In this document: positions 39,669-46,877 of the stretch, piece by piece
Layout of the letters: each line of letters starts with the position of its first letter
Numbering within the stretch: position 1 is the first letter of the stretch
DNA from: Micromonospora olivasterospora
GTDB lineage: Bacteria > Actinomycetota > Actinomycetes > Mycobacteriales > Micromonosporaceae
Assembly: GCF_007830265.1 (NCBI RefSeq)
Contig: NZ_VLKE01000001.1
Span: 5,332,001-5,396,000, forward strand
Length of the DNA: 64,000 nucleotides
Reading direction: 5' to 3'
Made by a program: the position numbers and the translations under genes
The notes under the pieces: generated by a model
The model's database searches: none
Seen by the model: the letters and a program-made list of their open reading frames with translations, nothing else
What the model was told of the DNA's origin: nothing

Positions 39669-40609
39669 TGGTCGACGGCGACGCCGAGGGCGTCGAGGAC
39701 CTCGCGCCCGGGAAGATCATGTTCGCCACCAGCGAGGCGCTCGGCCGGGTGGTCCGAGTCGAGCGGAAGGGCGGCGACAGGGCCGTCACGCTGGCCCCGG
39801 TGGAGTTGACCGACAGTTCGAAGCTGGGGCTGACCGCGCAGCACTCGACGGCCGCGGCGGGCCTCAAGGTCGACTTCGACATCCAGTTGCTGGTCCGGAA
39901 CCTGCGCGTCTCGGGGGACATCCGGGTGACCAACGGCGTCGTGCCGCATCCGTCGTTCCGCGTCGACGGAATCGAGGGACTGGCCGTTACGGTCGCCGCC
40001 GGCGCGCAGGGCGGGTTGAGCGACAACAAGAAGGCGAAGATCGAGGTCAAGGAGCCCATCATCATCGGGGGATTCCCCGCGACCCTCAAGCCGACGTTCA
40101 AGTTCCTCGTCGAGACGGCGTTCACGGCGAAGAACGGCAACCTCAAGGCCACCGGCCGGTGGGGGCTCGCCGGCCCGATCGGGTACGCCGGCGCGTCCGT
40201 CCTGGCGCCCACCTTCTCGGTGCAGAAGAGCATCGTGGACTCCCTGCGTGGCGTGTCGATCGGCGTCGAGGCGATCGTCGTGGTGGCCGAGTTCCGCTTC
40301 GGATTCATGATCGGCCTGCCGGTCGCGGGCGCCGGGCCGTTCGTCGGTGTCGTGGCCTCGCTCGGACTCACGAACGGGTCGGCGGCGGGCCGGGTGGGAC
40401 TGCCGCTGGCCGGGCCGGCCGTGAAGTGCCGAGGATCGACGCTGGTCCTGGCCGTCCGGGCGGGCGAGGGCATCAGTATGTCGGAACCGCTGGCCAAGGC
40501 GATCAAGGAGGTGCTGAAGGTCGAGATCCCGCAGGAGGCGGACTTCCTGAAGAAGGACATCGTCAACCGCACCGTCGTGGAGCCCGACGTGCCTCTGTGT
40601 CGAGGCTGA
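39669..40609 (+). pseudogene. 3' fragment of a beta-rich hypothetical protein fused to the ISL3 remnant
   Basis: After the transposase part the same ORF continues VVDGDAEGVEDLAPGKIMFA, then LTDSSKLGLTAQHSTAAAGL, KVDFDIQLLVRNLRVSGDIR, KIEVKEPIIIGGFPATLKPT and FRFGFMIGLPVAGAGPFVGV, ending at 40609. This is an alternating beta-strand pattern typical of a secreted or surface beta-sheet protein. The start of the gene, presumably including a signal peptide, was lost when the IS inserted or deleted. The family is not recognised. The 446-residue chimeric ORF (39269-40609) is open, so it could be expressed but is unlikely to be functional. Confidence 0.6.
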
Positions 40610-40693
40610 GCCGATGCCGATTCGACCTGAATTGGGACGTATTGCCGGGTAAGGTACTCCTCGACCACAACGTCTCAGGTGCAGGATGATCGC

Positions 40694-40894
40694 ATGGACC
40701 CTTGGCAGTCGATCGACGAGTTGATCGTGAAGCGTCGCATCCTTCCCGCGATGCAGGCGATCCGCGAGGTCGAGGAATGCGGCCTGCAGCGGGCGATCGA
40801 GGTCTTCGACGAGCGGTCCGAGTTCCTCCGGCGGACCAGGCCGGACGACTTCGCGGTGTCCCGCGAGGAGCACGGCCAGCGCGTCCACCGCTGA
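40694..40894 (+). CDS. Small conserved hypothetical protein (66 aa)
   Basis: ATG 40694 begins MDPWQSIDELIVKRRILPAM, then QAIREVEECGLQRAIEVFDE and RSEFLRRTRPDDF. It is a compact, all-helical protein of a type I believe recurs in actinomycetes (L-I-x-x-RRI...I-x-x-IRE...A-x-x-x-x-xER...RP-x-DF). It has no catalytic motif. The spacing (85 bp) and strand would fit an operon with the beta-rich fragment upstream. Confidence 0.6.
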   Translation: MDPWQSIDELIVKRRILPAMQAIREVEECGLQRAIEVFDERSEFLRRTRPDDFAVSREEHGQRVHR

Positions 40895-41560
40895 GCAGGG
40901 CCGGCCGAGGCGCCGCTGTCGTGGCTCCGCCACATCGGTTCCGGCTCGTCGAGCACGGTCAGTCGGCGGGCCGCACCGCTGCCCGTCGTCGCCCCGAGCG
41001 ACGTGACCACCTGGAGCATGCACGCCCGGGCCGCGTCGACCGACACGGCACCTGCCGTCACGGCTGCCCGCAGGTTCCGGCCGGGCAGTTCCCTCTCGAT
41101 CGTCACCGCGTGGCAGCGCACCTCGCCGCTCCCTCCATCCCCTCGCCGAGCAGGTCGAACCGCCGGTGACCCTGCCGCTCGAAGTGCTTCTTCAGGCGCT
41201 CGGGCGGCAACGGCGAGAGTCGAGGGCTCCTCCCGGGGTGCGCATTGGTCACCTCATCGTTACGATGTGTCAACACTTTTCGGGGAGAGAAGAGGTTGGT
41301 TCCGCGTGCGCTGTCCCGCTGCCCGCTCCACACCGACCCTCCGTCGGCCCCGTTCCAGGGCCGCTCCCCGGCCGTGACCGCCCGCCCCGGCTGAGTCCGT
41401 TCGCGGCCGGTCGGGCGGTCGCCGGTCGTCGCCGCCGCCCCGGGCCGTACGGGATCCCGGAGCGTTCCGGGTGGACGCTCCTGGTCCCGTCCGCGCCCAC
41501 GCCCGCCGCGCATGTCCGATGGCGTCCCCGAGGCGCGACGCGTACCCCGAGATCGGAGAG
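40895..41560. other. 666-bp gap with a possible disrupted minus-strand ORF
   Basis: On the minus strand, 41251-41110 reads VTNAHPGRSPRLSPLPPERL, KKHFERQGHRRFDLLGEGME, and another frame (41120-40930) reads RCHAVTIERELPGRNLRAAV and SVDAARACMLQVVTSLG. Together these could be one frameshifted small gene, but no family is recognised. At about 41263 there is a 13-bp palindrome CATCGTTACGATG upstream of the LuxR gene, a possible operator. Nothing else is evident. Confidence 0.35.
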
Positions 41561-42169
41561 ATGGTGATCCACGTCGTCGTGGCCGAGGACATGCGACTGC
41601 TCCGCAGCGCCGTGTGCGCGGGGCTGTCGGCCGAGCAGGACATCGAGATCCTCGCCGACGCGGAGTGCGTCGCCGCGCTGTGGGGCGTACTGCGCCGCGA
41701 CCACCCCGACGTGCTGCTGTTGGAGTTGGGTCCGGAGGCCCCGGACGCGGCGGTCCTGGTGGCCAAGGTGATCGCCGAGGCCCCGGGGACGGCCGTGCTG
41801 GCGCTGAGTCGCCGCTGGAGCCTGCCGCTGGTGGAGGCGGCCCTGGGTGCGGGGGCGCGCGGCCTGGTCAGTAAGGACGTGGCACTGGCCGACCTGGTGC
41901 ACGCGATCCGGGCGACCGCCGCCGGGGAGCGGGTGATCGACCCCGCGGCGGCCGTGGCCGTGCTGAGTCCGTCCCCCAGTCCGCTGACCCGTCGGGAGTT
42001 GGAGGTGCTGTGGGTCGCCGCCGAGGGGTTGCCGCTGAAGGAGATCGCCCACCGGCTGTTCCTGGCGCACGGGACGGTGCGCAACCACCTGTCGGCGATC
42101 CTGCAGAAGACCGGCGCCCGCAACCGGATGGAGGCGGTCCGGCTGGCGCAGCGGGAGGGCTGGCTGTGA
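41561..42169 (+). CDS. LuxR/NarL-type atypical response regulator 1 (RamR-like)
   Basis: 202 residues; ATG 41561 follows GGAGAG. The receiver-like domain (MVIHVVVAEDMRLLRSAVCA) keeps the acidic pocket ED, but the phospho-acceptor position reads PDVLLLELGP, with Glu instead of Asp, so phosphorylation is unlikely. The C-terminal LuxR HTH (LTRRELEVLWVAAEGLPLKE, IAHRLFLAHGTVRNHLSAIL, QKTGARNRMEAVRLAQREGW) is intact. It lies convergent to the lanthipeptide operon, as ramR does beside ramCSAB in Streptomyces coelicolor, so it is the probable activator. Confidence 0.85.
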   Translation: MVIHVVVAEDMRLLRSAVCAGLSAEQDIEILADAECVAALWGVLRRDHPDVLLLELGPEAPDAAVLVAKVIAEAPGTAVLALSRRWSLPLVEAALGAGARGLVSKDVALADLVHAIRATAAGERVIDPAAAVAVLSPSPSPLTRRELEVLWVAAEGLPLKEIAHRLFLAHGTVRNHLSAILQKTGARNRMEAVRLAQREGWL

Positions 42170-42279
42170 TCGCCGGGAGCGCTTTCGCCGCCCTGGCTCC
42201 GCTCGCCGCGCGGAGTCAATCGAAGCGTGTTTAAATGTTGACCATCCGTCATGTTGCTGGAGATGCCCGGGAAAGGTCC

Positions 42280-42864
42280 ATGGTGATCCGTACCCTGCTC
42301 GCCCTCGACGGTGCCCTGGTCAGGGGCGCGTTGTCGCTCGTTCTCGCCGCCGAGGAGGACATCCACGTGGTGGCGGAGGTGGGCCGCGGCGACGCGGTCG
42401 ACCAGGCGGTCGATGCGCGCCGGCCCGACGTCGCGGTGGTCGACCTCGACCTGATCGCGGGCGGCACGGCCACGGCCGGCCGGTGCCCCCTGCTGGTGCT
42501 CGCCGACCGGCGTCACGCCCGAGGACTGCGCGGGTTGCTCACCCCCGGCCGTACGGTCGGCATCCTGGGCACCGAGGTTCCGCCGCAACGGGTGGTCGAC
42601 GGCATCCGGCGGCTGGCGCGGCGCGAGGCGGTGGTCGACGCCGACCTCGTCATGGCGGCGCTCGCCACCGACAACCCGCTGACCGACCGGGAGACCGAGG
42701 TGCTGCGGCTGACCGCCGAGGGCGCCCCGGTCGACGAGGTGGCGGGGTCGCTGCGGCTGTCCTCCGGCACGGTGCGCAACCACCTGAGGCGGATCGCGCG
42801 CAAGACCGGGGCCCGGACCCGGGTGGAGGCCGTCCGGGTGGCCCGCGACTCCGGCTGGATCTGA
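42280..42864 (+). CDS. LuxR/NarL-type atypical response regulator 2
   Basis: 194 residues from ATG 42280, preceded by GGGAAAGG. The receiver is degenerate: VIRTLLALDGALVRGALSLV lacks the usual Asp pair, RPDVAVVDLDL retains a candidate Asp, and the conserved Lys region is GILGTEV. The HTH (LTDRETEVLRLTAEGAPVDE, VAGSLRLSSGTVRNHLRRIA, RKTGARTRVEAVRVARDSGW) closely resembles that of the preceding gene, indicating tandem duplication and divergence. It probably co-regulates the adjacent lanthipeptide operon. Confidence 0.85.
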   Translation: MVIRTLLALDGALVRGALSLVLAAEEDIHVVAEVGRGDAVDQAVDARRPDVAVVDLDLIAGGTATAGRCPLLVLADRRHARGLRGLLTPGRTVGILGTEVPPQRVVDGIRRLARREAVVDADLVMAALATDNPLTDRETEVLRLTAEGAPVDEVAGSLRLSSGTVRNHLRRIARKTGARTRVEAVRVARDSGWI

Positions 42865-42971
42865 CGGGCCAGCCGGCCCGGCTGCGGGCCGGATCTGGCG
42901 GTGACCCGGGCCGACACCGGCCGGACCCGACCGGCGCCCGGCCCAGGACGTCGTCCGGCCGGGTTCCGGCG

Positions 42972-44771
42972 TCAGCCCCGGCCGGCCGGGGCCCGCTCCG
43001 CCGGCCGGGCGTCCCAGTGGCCGACGAGGTCCCGGTACGCCGCCGAGCGGGCCAGCAGCTCCTCGTGCGTGCCCAGCGCCGGCCGGTCGCCGTCGAGCAG
43101 CAGCACCCGCCGGGCCCGGACGGCGGAGCTGATCCGGTGGGCGATCACGACGAGGGTGCCCGGCCGGTCGGCGAAGGCGTCCTCGACGACGGCCTCCGCC
43201 GCCGGGTCCAGGTGGCAAGTCGCCTCGTCGAGGATGACCAGGGGGGCGGGGGAGAGGTACGCCCGCGCCGCGGCGATTAGCTGCCGCTCGCCGGCGGAGA
43301 GCGCGTCGGGCGCCACCGGCGCCGCCAGGCCGCCGATGCGGGCCGCGAGGGCCCGTACACCGAGGGCGTCGAGGGCCGCGACCACAGTGGCGTCGTCGGC
43401 GTCCGGCCGCAGATAACGCAGGTTGTCGCCGAGCGACCCGGTGAAGACGTACGCCTCCTGCGGCAGCAGCACCCGCAGGCGGGCCAGCTCCCCGGGCCCG
43501 CGGGCGGAGATCTCGACGCCGGCCAGGCGCACCGTGCCGGCCTGCGGTGGGAGCAGCCCGGACAGCAGCGCGGCCAGGGTGGACTTGCCCGCCCCGCTGG
43601 CGCCGACCACCGCGAGGTGGTCCCCGGTGGGCAGGGACAGCGTGAGGTCCGCCACCACGGGCCGGGCGGCGGCGCCGTACCGGAAGGTCAGCCCCCGCGC
43701 CCGGACGGCCGGCGCGGACTCGTCCACCCCGGTCGGCGGGCCGGCGGTGGCCGGCGGGTCTCCGGGCTCGGGGCAGGTCCGCAGGATGCGGTCGAGGGTG
43801 ACCACGTACCGCAGGCCGCCGCCGCCGACGCCCTGCACCAGGGCGTGCAGGGCGGGCTGGAGGCCGGTGGAGACGTAGATCAGCGCGCCGAGCACCGCCC
43901 CGGCCGTCAGGCCGCGCCCGACCAGCCACGGTGCCGCCAGCAGCAGGATCGCGAGGGGTAGCCAGCCGCCCAGGCCCAGGCTGAGGCTGCGGACGGCCGA
44001 CATCCGGGCGAGGGTCCGCTCGGCGGCAGCCTGCGCCGCGACGCGCCGGCCCACGTCGGCGACCACCCGCTCGGCGGCGCCGCAGGCGCGTACGTCCCGG
44101 TGCCCGGCCAGCGCGGTGGCGGCGGACCGGCTCAGCTCCTCGCCTGCGCGCACGTAGCGGCGCTGCTGCCCGGCCATCGCGGGCAGCGCGGCGAGGAACA
44201 CAGCCACCCCGGCGACCAGGGGCGCGGCGACCAGGGCCGCCACCACCGGGTCCAAGGCGAGCAGCCCGAGCAGGGCCGCCCCGGCGGCGAACAGGAAGCC
44301 GCGGGTGACCATGAGCAGGCCGGCGAAGGTGTCCCGGACCAGCTCCACCTGGTGGGTCAGCCGGGCGGCGGCGGCGCCGTCCGGGCGGGCGTCCGGTCGG
44401 GTGGCGCCGGCCAGCGCGGCCCGCACCACCCGGGCGGCGAGGTCGTCGCGGAACGGCTCGACCACCGCGCCGAGGCTCCGGTACGTCCGGCCGGTCGCCA
44501 CCGCGCCGACGAGCACCGCCCCGGCGAGCGCGGCCAGCCAGCCCAGCCCGACGCCGAGGCGCCCGGCCAGGAAGCCGTGGTCCACGGCGCGCGCCACGAG
44601 GAGGCCGGACAGCAGCGCCGGCAGTGCCTCGACCGCCGACCAGCCGGCGAGCCGCGCCACGGCCGCCCGCCGGGCCCGCAGCGCCTGCCAGGTCACCCGG
44701 CCGACCCCGGCGTCCGGCCGCCCTTGCCCGGCGCCACCGGGTGCTGCCGGCGAGCCCGCCCGGCGGCTCAC
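42972..44771 (-). CDS. ABC transporter (membrane + ATPase), lanthipeptide exporter subunit 2
   Basis: 599 residues. A hydrophobic N-terminal half with about six helices is followed by a complete ATPase: Walker A VVGASGAGKST, Q-loop LLPQEAYVFTGSLGDNLRYL, signature LSAGERQ, Walker B PLVILDEATCHLD and switch His IAHR. GTG 44771 overlaps the stop of the upstream transporter gene (GTGA), so the two are coupled and probably form a heterodimer like RamA/RamB. It is the last gene of the operon, facing the LuxR genes. Confidence 0.88.
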   Translation of the reverse strand: MSRRAGSPAAPGGAGQGRPDAGVGRVTWQALRARRAAVARLAGWSAVEALPALLSGLLVARAVDHGFLAGRLGVGLGWLAALAGAVLVGAVATGRTYRSLGAVVEPFRDDLAARVVRAALAGATRPDARPDGAAAARLTHQVELVRDTFAGLLMVTRGFLFAAGAALLGLLALDPVVAALVAAPLVAGVAVFLAALPAMAGQQRRYVRAGEELSRSAATALAGHRDVRACGAAERVVADVGRRVAAQAAAERTLARMSAVRSLSLGLGGWLPLAILLLAAPWLVGRGLTAGAVLGALIYVSTGLQPALHALVQGVGGGGLRYVVTLDRILRTCPEPGDPPATAGPPTGVDESAPAVRARGLTFRYGAAARPVVADLTLSLPTGDHLAVVGASGAGKSTLAALLSGLLPPQAGTVRLAGVEISARGPGELARLRVLLPQEAYVFTGSLGDNLRYLRPDADDATVVAALDALGVRALAARIGGLAAPVAPDALSAGERQLIAAARAYLSPAPLVILDEATCHLDPAAEAVVEDAFADRPGTLVVIAHRISSAVRARRVLLLDGDRPALGTHEELLARSAAYRDLVGHWDARPAERAPAGRG

Positions 44772-46726
44772 CGGGCCGCCCCGCCGGCTGCGGCGCCCGC
44801 TCCGACGCCCGCGTCGGCGTCCGCTCCGACGCCCGCGTCGGCGTCCGCTCCGACGCCCGCGTCGGCGTCCGCTCCGACGCCCGCGTCGGCGTCCGCGGAC
44901 GCACCGTTGCCCGCGTCCGCGTCGGCGACGGTGCGGAACACCGCCCGGTAGGCCGGGTCGGACCAGAGCGCGGCGTGCGGGGCCAGGGCACGCAGCCGAC
45001 CGCCGTCCAGCCAGGCGACCAGGTCGGCGGACGCCGCCGTGGCGACCCGGTGGGTCACCACCAGCCGGGTACGGCCGCCCGCCCGCCCCGCCACGGCCCG
45101 CGAGATCCGGTGCTCGGTGACCGTGTCCAGGCTGGACGTGGCGTCGTCGAGGATCAGCAGCCGCCCGTCCCCGGCGAACGCGCGGGCCAGCCCGAGCCGC
45201 TGCGCCTCGCCGCCGGAGAGCGGCGTGTCGGCCAGTGGGGTCCAGAAGCCCAGCGGCAGCCGGTCGACGACGTCGGCGACCGCCGCCGCCTCGGCGGCCC
45301 GCCGCACGGCGGGGTCGGCGGTCGCGTCCCCGGCCGGTGTCCCCTCCGCCGGTCGCGGGTCGACCGGCGACGGACCGGGCGGGGTGGCCCGGTCGGCGGG
45401 CAGCGCCAGCCCGATCGCGTCGTGCACGGTCGCGCCGACCAGCACCGGCCGGTCGAAGGCGTACGCGACGGCCCGGCGCAGCTCGTCCGGGCGCAGCCGG
45501 GACAGCGGCACGCCGTCCAGGCGTACCTCGCCGGCGTCCGGGTCGTGCAGCCGGCCGGCCACCGCGGCGAGGGTCGACTTGCCGGCGCCGGAGGGCCCCA
45601 CCACCGCCACGGTCGCACCTGCCGGCACGGCCAGGTCCACGCCGTCGAGGACGGGCCGGCCGTCGTCGGCGTACACGGTGACGCCGCGCAGCCGCAGCTC
45701 GCCCCGCCCGGGCGGCAGCGGGCGGTCGCCGTCGGGCGGCACGGGGGAGGCCAGCGCCTCGGCCACCCGGGCCGCGCCGGCGCGGCTGCGGACGAGCCGG
45801 TTGAGGCCGGCCAGCACGGCGCCCAGCCCGGCGCCGGTCGCCGCGTAGCGGACCGCCGAGACGAGCTGGCCGGGGGTGAGCCAGCCGGCGGTCAGCGCGT
45901 ACCCGCCGACGGCGACCACGCCGAGCTGCATCAGCGGTGCCACGGCGGCGGTGCGGGCGCTGGCCCGGGCCAGCAGGTCCCAGCCGCGCCGGCCGTGCCG
46001 GCCCAGCTCGGGCAGGGCCGCGAGCACCCGGTCCTCCTCGGCGCGGCGGGTCGCGGCGGCGGCGATCGTGCGGGCCCCGGACAGGGACTCCAGCAGCCGG
46101 CCGGCGATCAGGTTCAGCGCCCGCTGGTACGCGGTGGTCGCCGCGGAGGCGTCGGTGACGAACGCGCGCATCAACGCGGCCAGCACCACGAGCCCGGCGA
46201 GCAGGGTGAGCCCCAGCAGCGGCTCGATCATGACGAGCGCGACGACGCTGCCCAGCGGGGGCAGCAGCGCGATCGCCCCCAGCACGACGGCGTTCCCGGC
46301 CTGGCCGGCGTCGGCGGCCTGCCCCACCAGCCGGCCGGCCAGGTCGCCGACCGGGTGCCGGCGGGCGGCCCGCACGTCCAGCGCGAACAGGTGGCGCAAC
46401 AGCCGCTCCCGCAGCCGGGCGGTGGCCCGGGCGGCACCGTACCCGCCGGCCAGGTCGCCGAGGGAGTCGGTGGCGACGAGGACGGCGACGAGGGCGCAGG
46501 CGGCGACCGGCCACCAGCGGGACCCGCCGGTCAGCGTGGCGTCGACGGCGAGGCCGAGCGCCGCCGGCAGCAGCAGCTCGGCGACCGCGCCGACCAACGT
46601 GACCAGGGCCAGCGTCGCCGTCGCGCCGCGCGCGTCCAGGATCGCCCGCCGGAACTGTCCGTCGCGCGTACGCACCGATCTTCCTCCGAACGCCGGGCGG
46701 CCCCGGGCGGACACGGTCATGTCCAC
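44768..46726 (-). CDS. ABC transporter (membrane + ATPase), lanthipeptide exporter subunit 1
   Basis: 652 residues. ABC_membrane half (LLLPAALGLAVDATLTGG, LVSAVRYAATGAGLGAVLAG), then an ATPase with Walker A VVGPSGAGKST, VAYAFDRPVLVGATVHDAI, signature LSGGEAQRLGLARA and Walker B LLILDDATSSLD; DD replaces DE, so the catalytic Glu is absent and this half is probably the degenerate site of a heterodimer. A low-complexity tail of repeated DADAGVGA follows. It is the third gene after lanKC and the precursor and presumably exports the mature peptide. Confidence 0.88.
   Translation of the reverse strand: MDMTVSARGRPAFGGRSVRTRDGQFRRAILDARGATATLALVTLVGAVAELLLPAALGLAVDATLTGGSRWWPVAACALVAVLVATDSLGDLAGGYGAARATARLRERLLRHLFALDVRAARRHPVGDLAGRLVGQAADAGQAGNAVVLGAIALLPPLGSVVALVMIEPLLGLTLLAGLVVLAALMRAFVTDASAATTAYQRALNLIAGRLLESLSGARTIAAAATRRAEEDRVLAALPELGRHGRRGWDLLARASARTAAVAPLMQLGVVAVGGYALTAGWLTPGQLVSAVRYAATGAGLGAVLAGLNRLVRSRAGAARVAEALASPVPPDGDRPLPPGRGELRLRGVTVYADDGRPVLDGVDLAVPAGATVAVVGPSGAGKSTLAAVAGRLHDPDAGEVRLDGVPLSRLRPDELRRAVAYAFDRPVLVGATVHDAIGLALPADRATPPGPSPVDPRPAEGTPAGDATADPAVRRAAEAAAVADVVDRLPLGFWTPLADTPLSGGEAQRLGLARAFAGDGRLLILDDATSSLDTVTEHRISRAVAGRAGGRTRLVVTHRVATAASADLVAWLDGGRLRALAPHAALWSDPAYRAVFRTVADADAGNGASADADAGVGADADAGVGADADAGVGADADAGVGAGAAAGGAAR
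44797..44892 (-). repeat. Four tandem 24-bp repeats in the transporter C-terminus
   Basis: Four exact 24-bp units, each encoding an octapeptide of the ADADAGVG type, lie just before the stop of the first transporter gene and are followed by a degenerate fifth. Unit length is a multiple of three, so copy-number change would keep the frame. The tail is outside the ATPase domain. Confidence 0.85.
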
Positions 46727-46751
46727 CCGGGGCGCCGCAGGTCGACCCGCG

Positions 46752-46871
46752 TCAGCGGCAGGTCGTGACGGACAGCGAGCTGTCGCCGCAGAGCAGCAGG
46801 CTCGCGTTGCTGCCGCCGCCGGTGCGGTCGGCCGGGGCCATCTCGAGGCCCTGGAGGTCCAGGAGCGCCAT
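46752..46871 (-). CDS. ramS: SapB/RamS-like class III lanthipeptide precursor (39 aa)
   Basis: ATG 46871 has a perfect GGAGGTGA site overlapping the stop of the synthetase gene. The leader MALLDLQGLEMAPADR carries the class III LxLQ recognition motif (residues 4-7). The core TGGGSNASLLLCGDSSLSVT, then TCR, is almost that of SapB from Streptomyces (SxxSLLLCGDSSLSxTTC). Two S-x-x-S-x-x-x-C units (Ser21-Ser24-Cys28 and Ser31-Ser34-Cys38) can form lanthionine or labionin rings. SapB is a surfactant morphogen that lowers surface tension for aerial growth, and a similar role is likely here. Confidence 0.93.
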   Translation of the reverse strand: MALLDLQGLEMAPADRTGGGSNASLLLCGDSSLSVTTCR

Positions 46872-46877
46872 GTCGAA

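Noticed and set aside
42865..42971. Bidirectional terminator between the second LuxR gene and the second transporter gene
   Set aside because: Short complementary GC stretches exist (CCGGCCCG/CGGGCCGG), but in DNA this GC-rich they are too weak to call.
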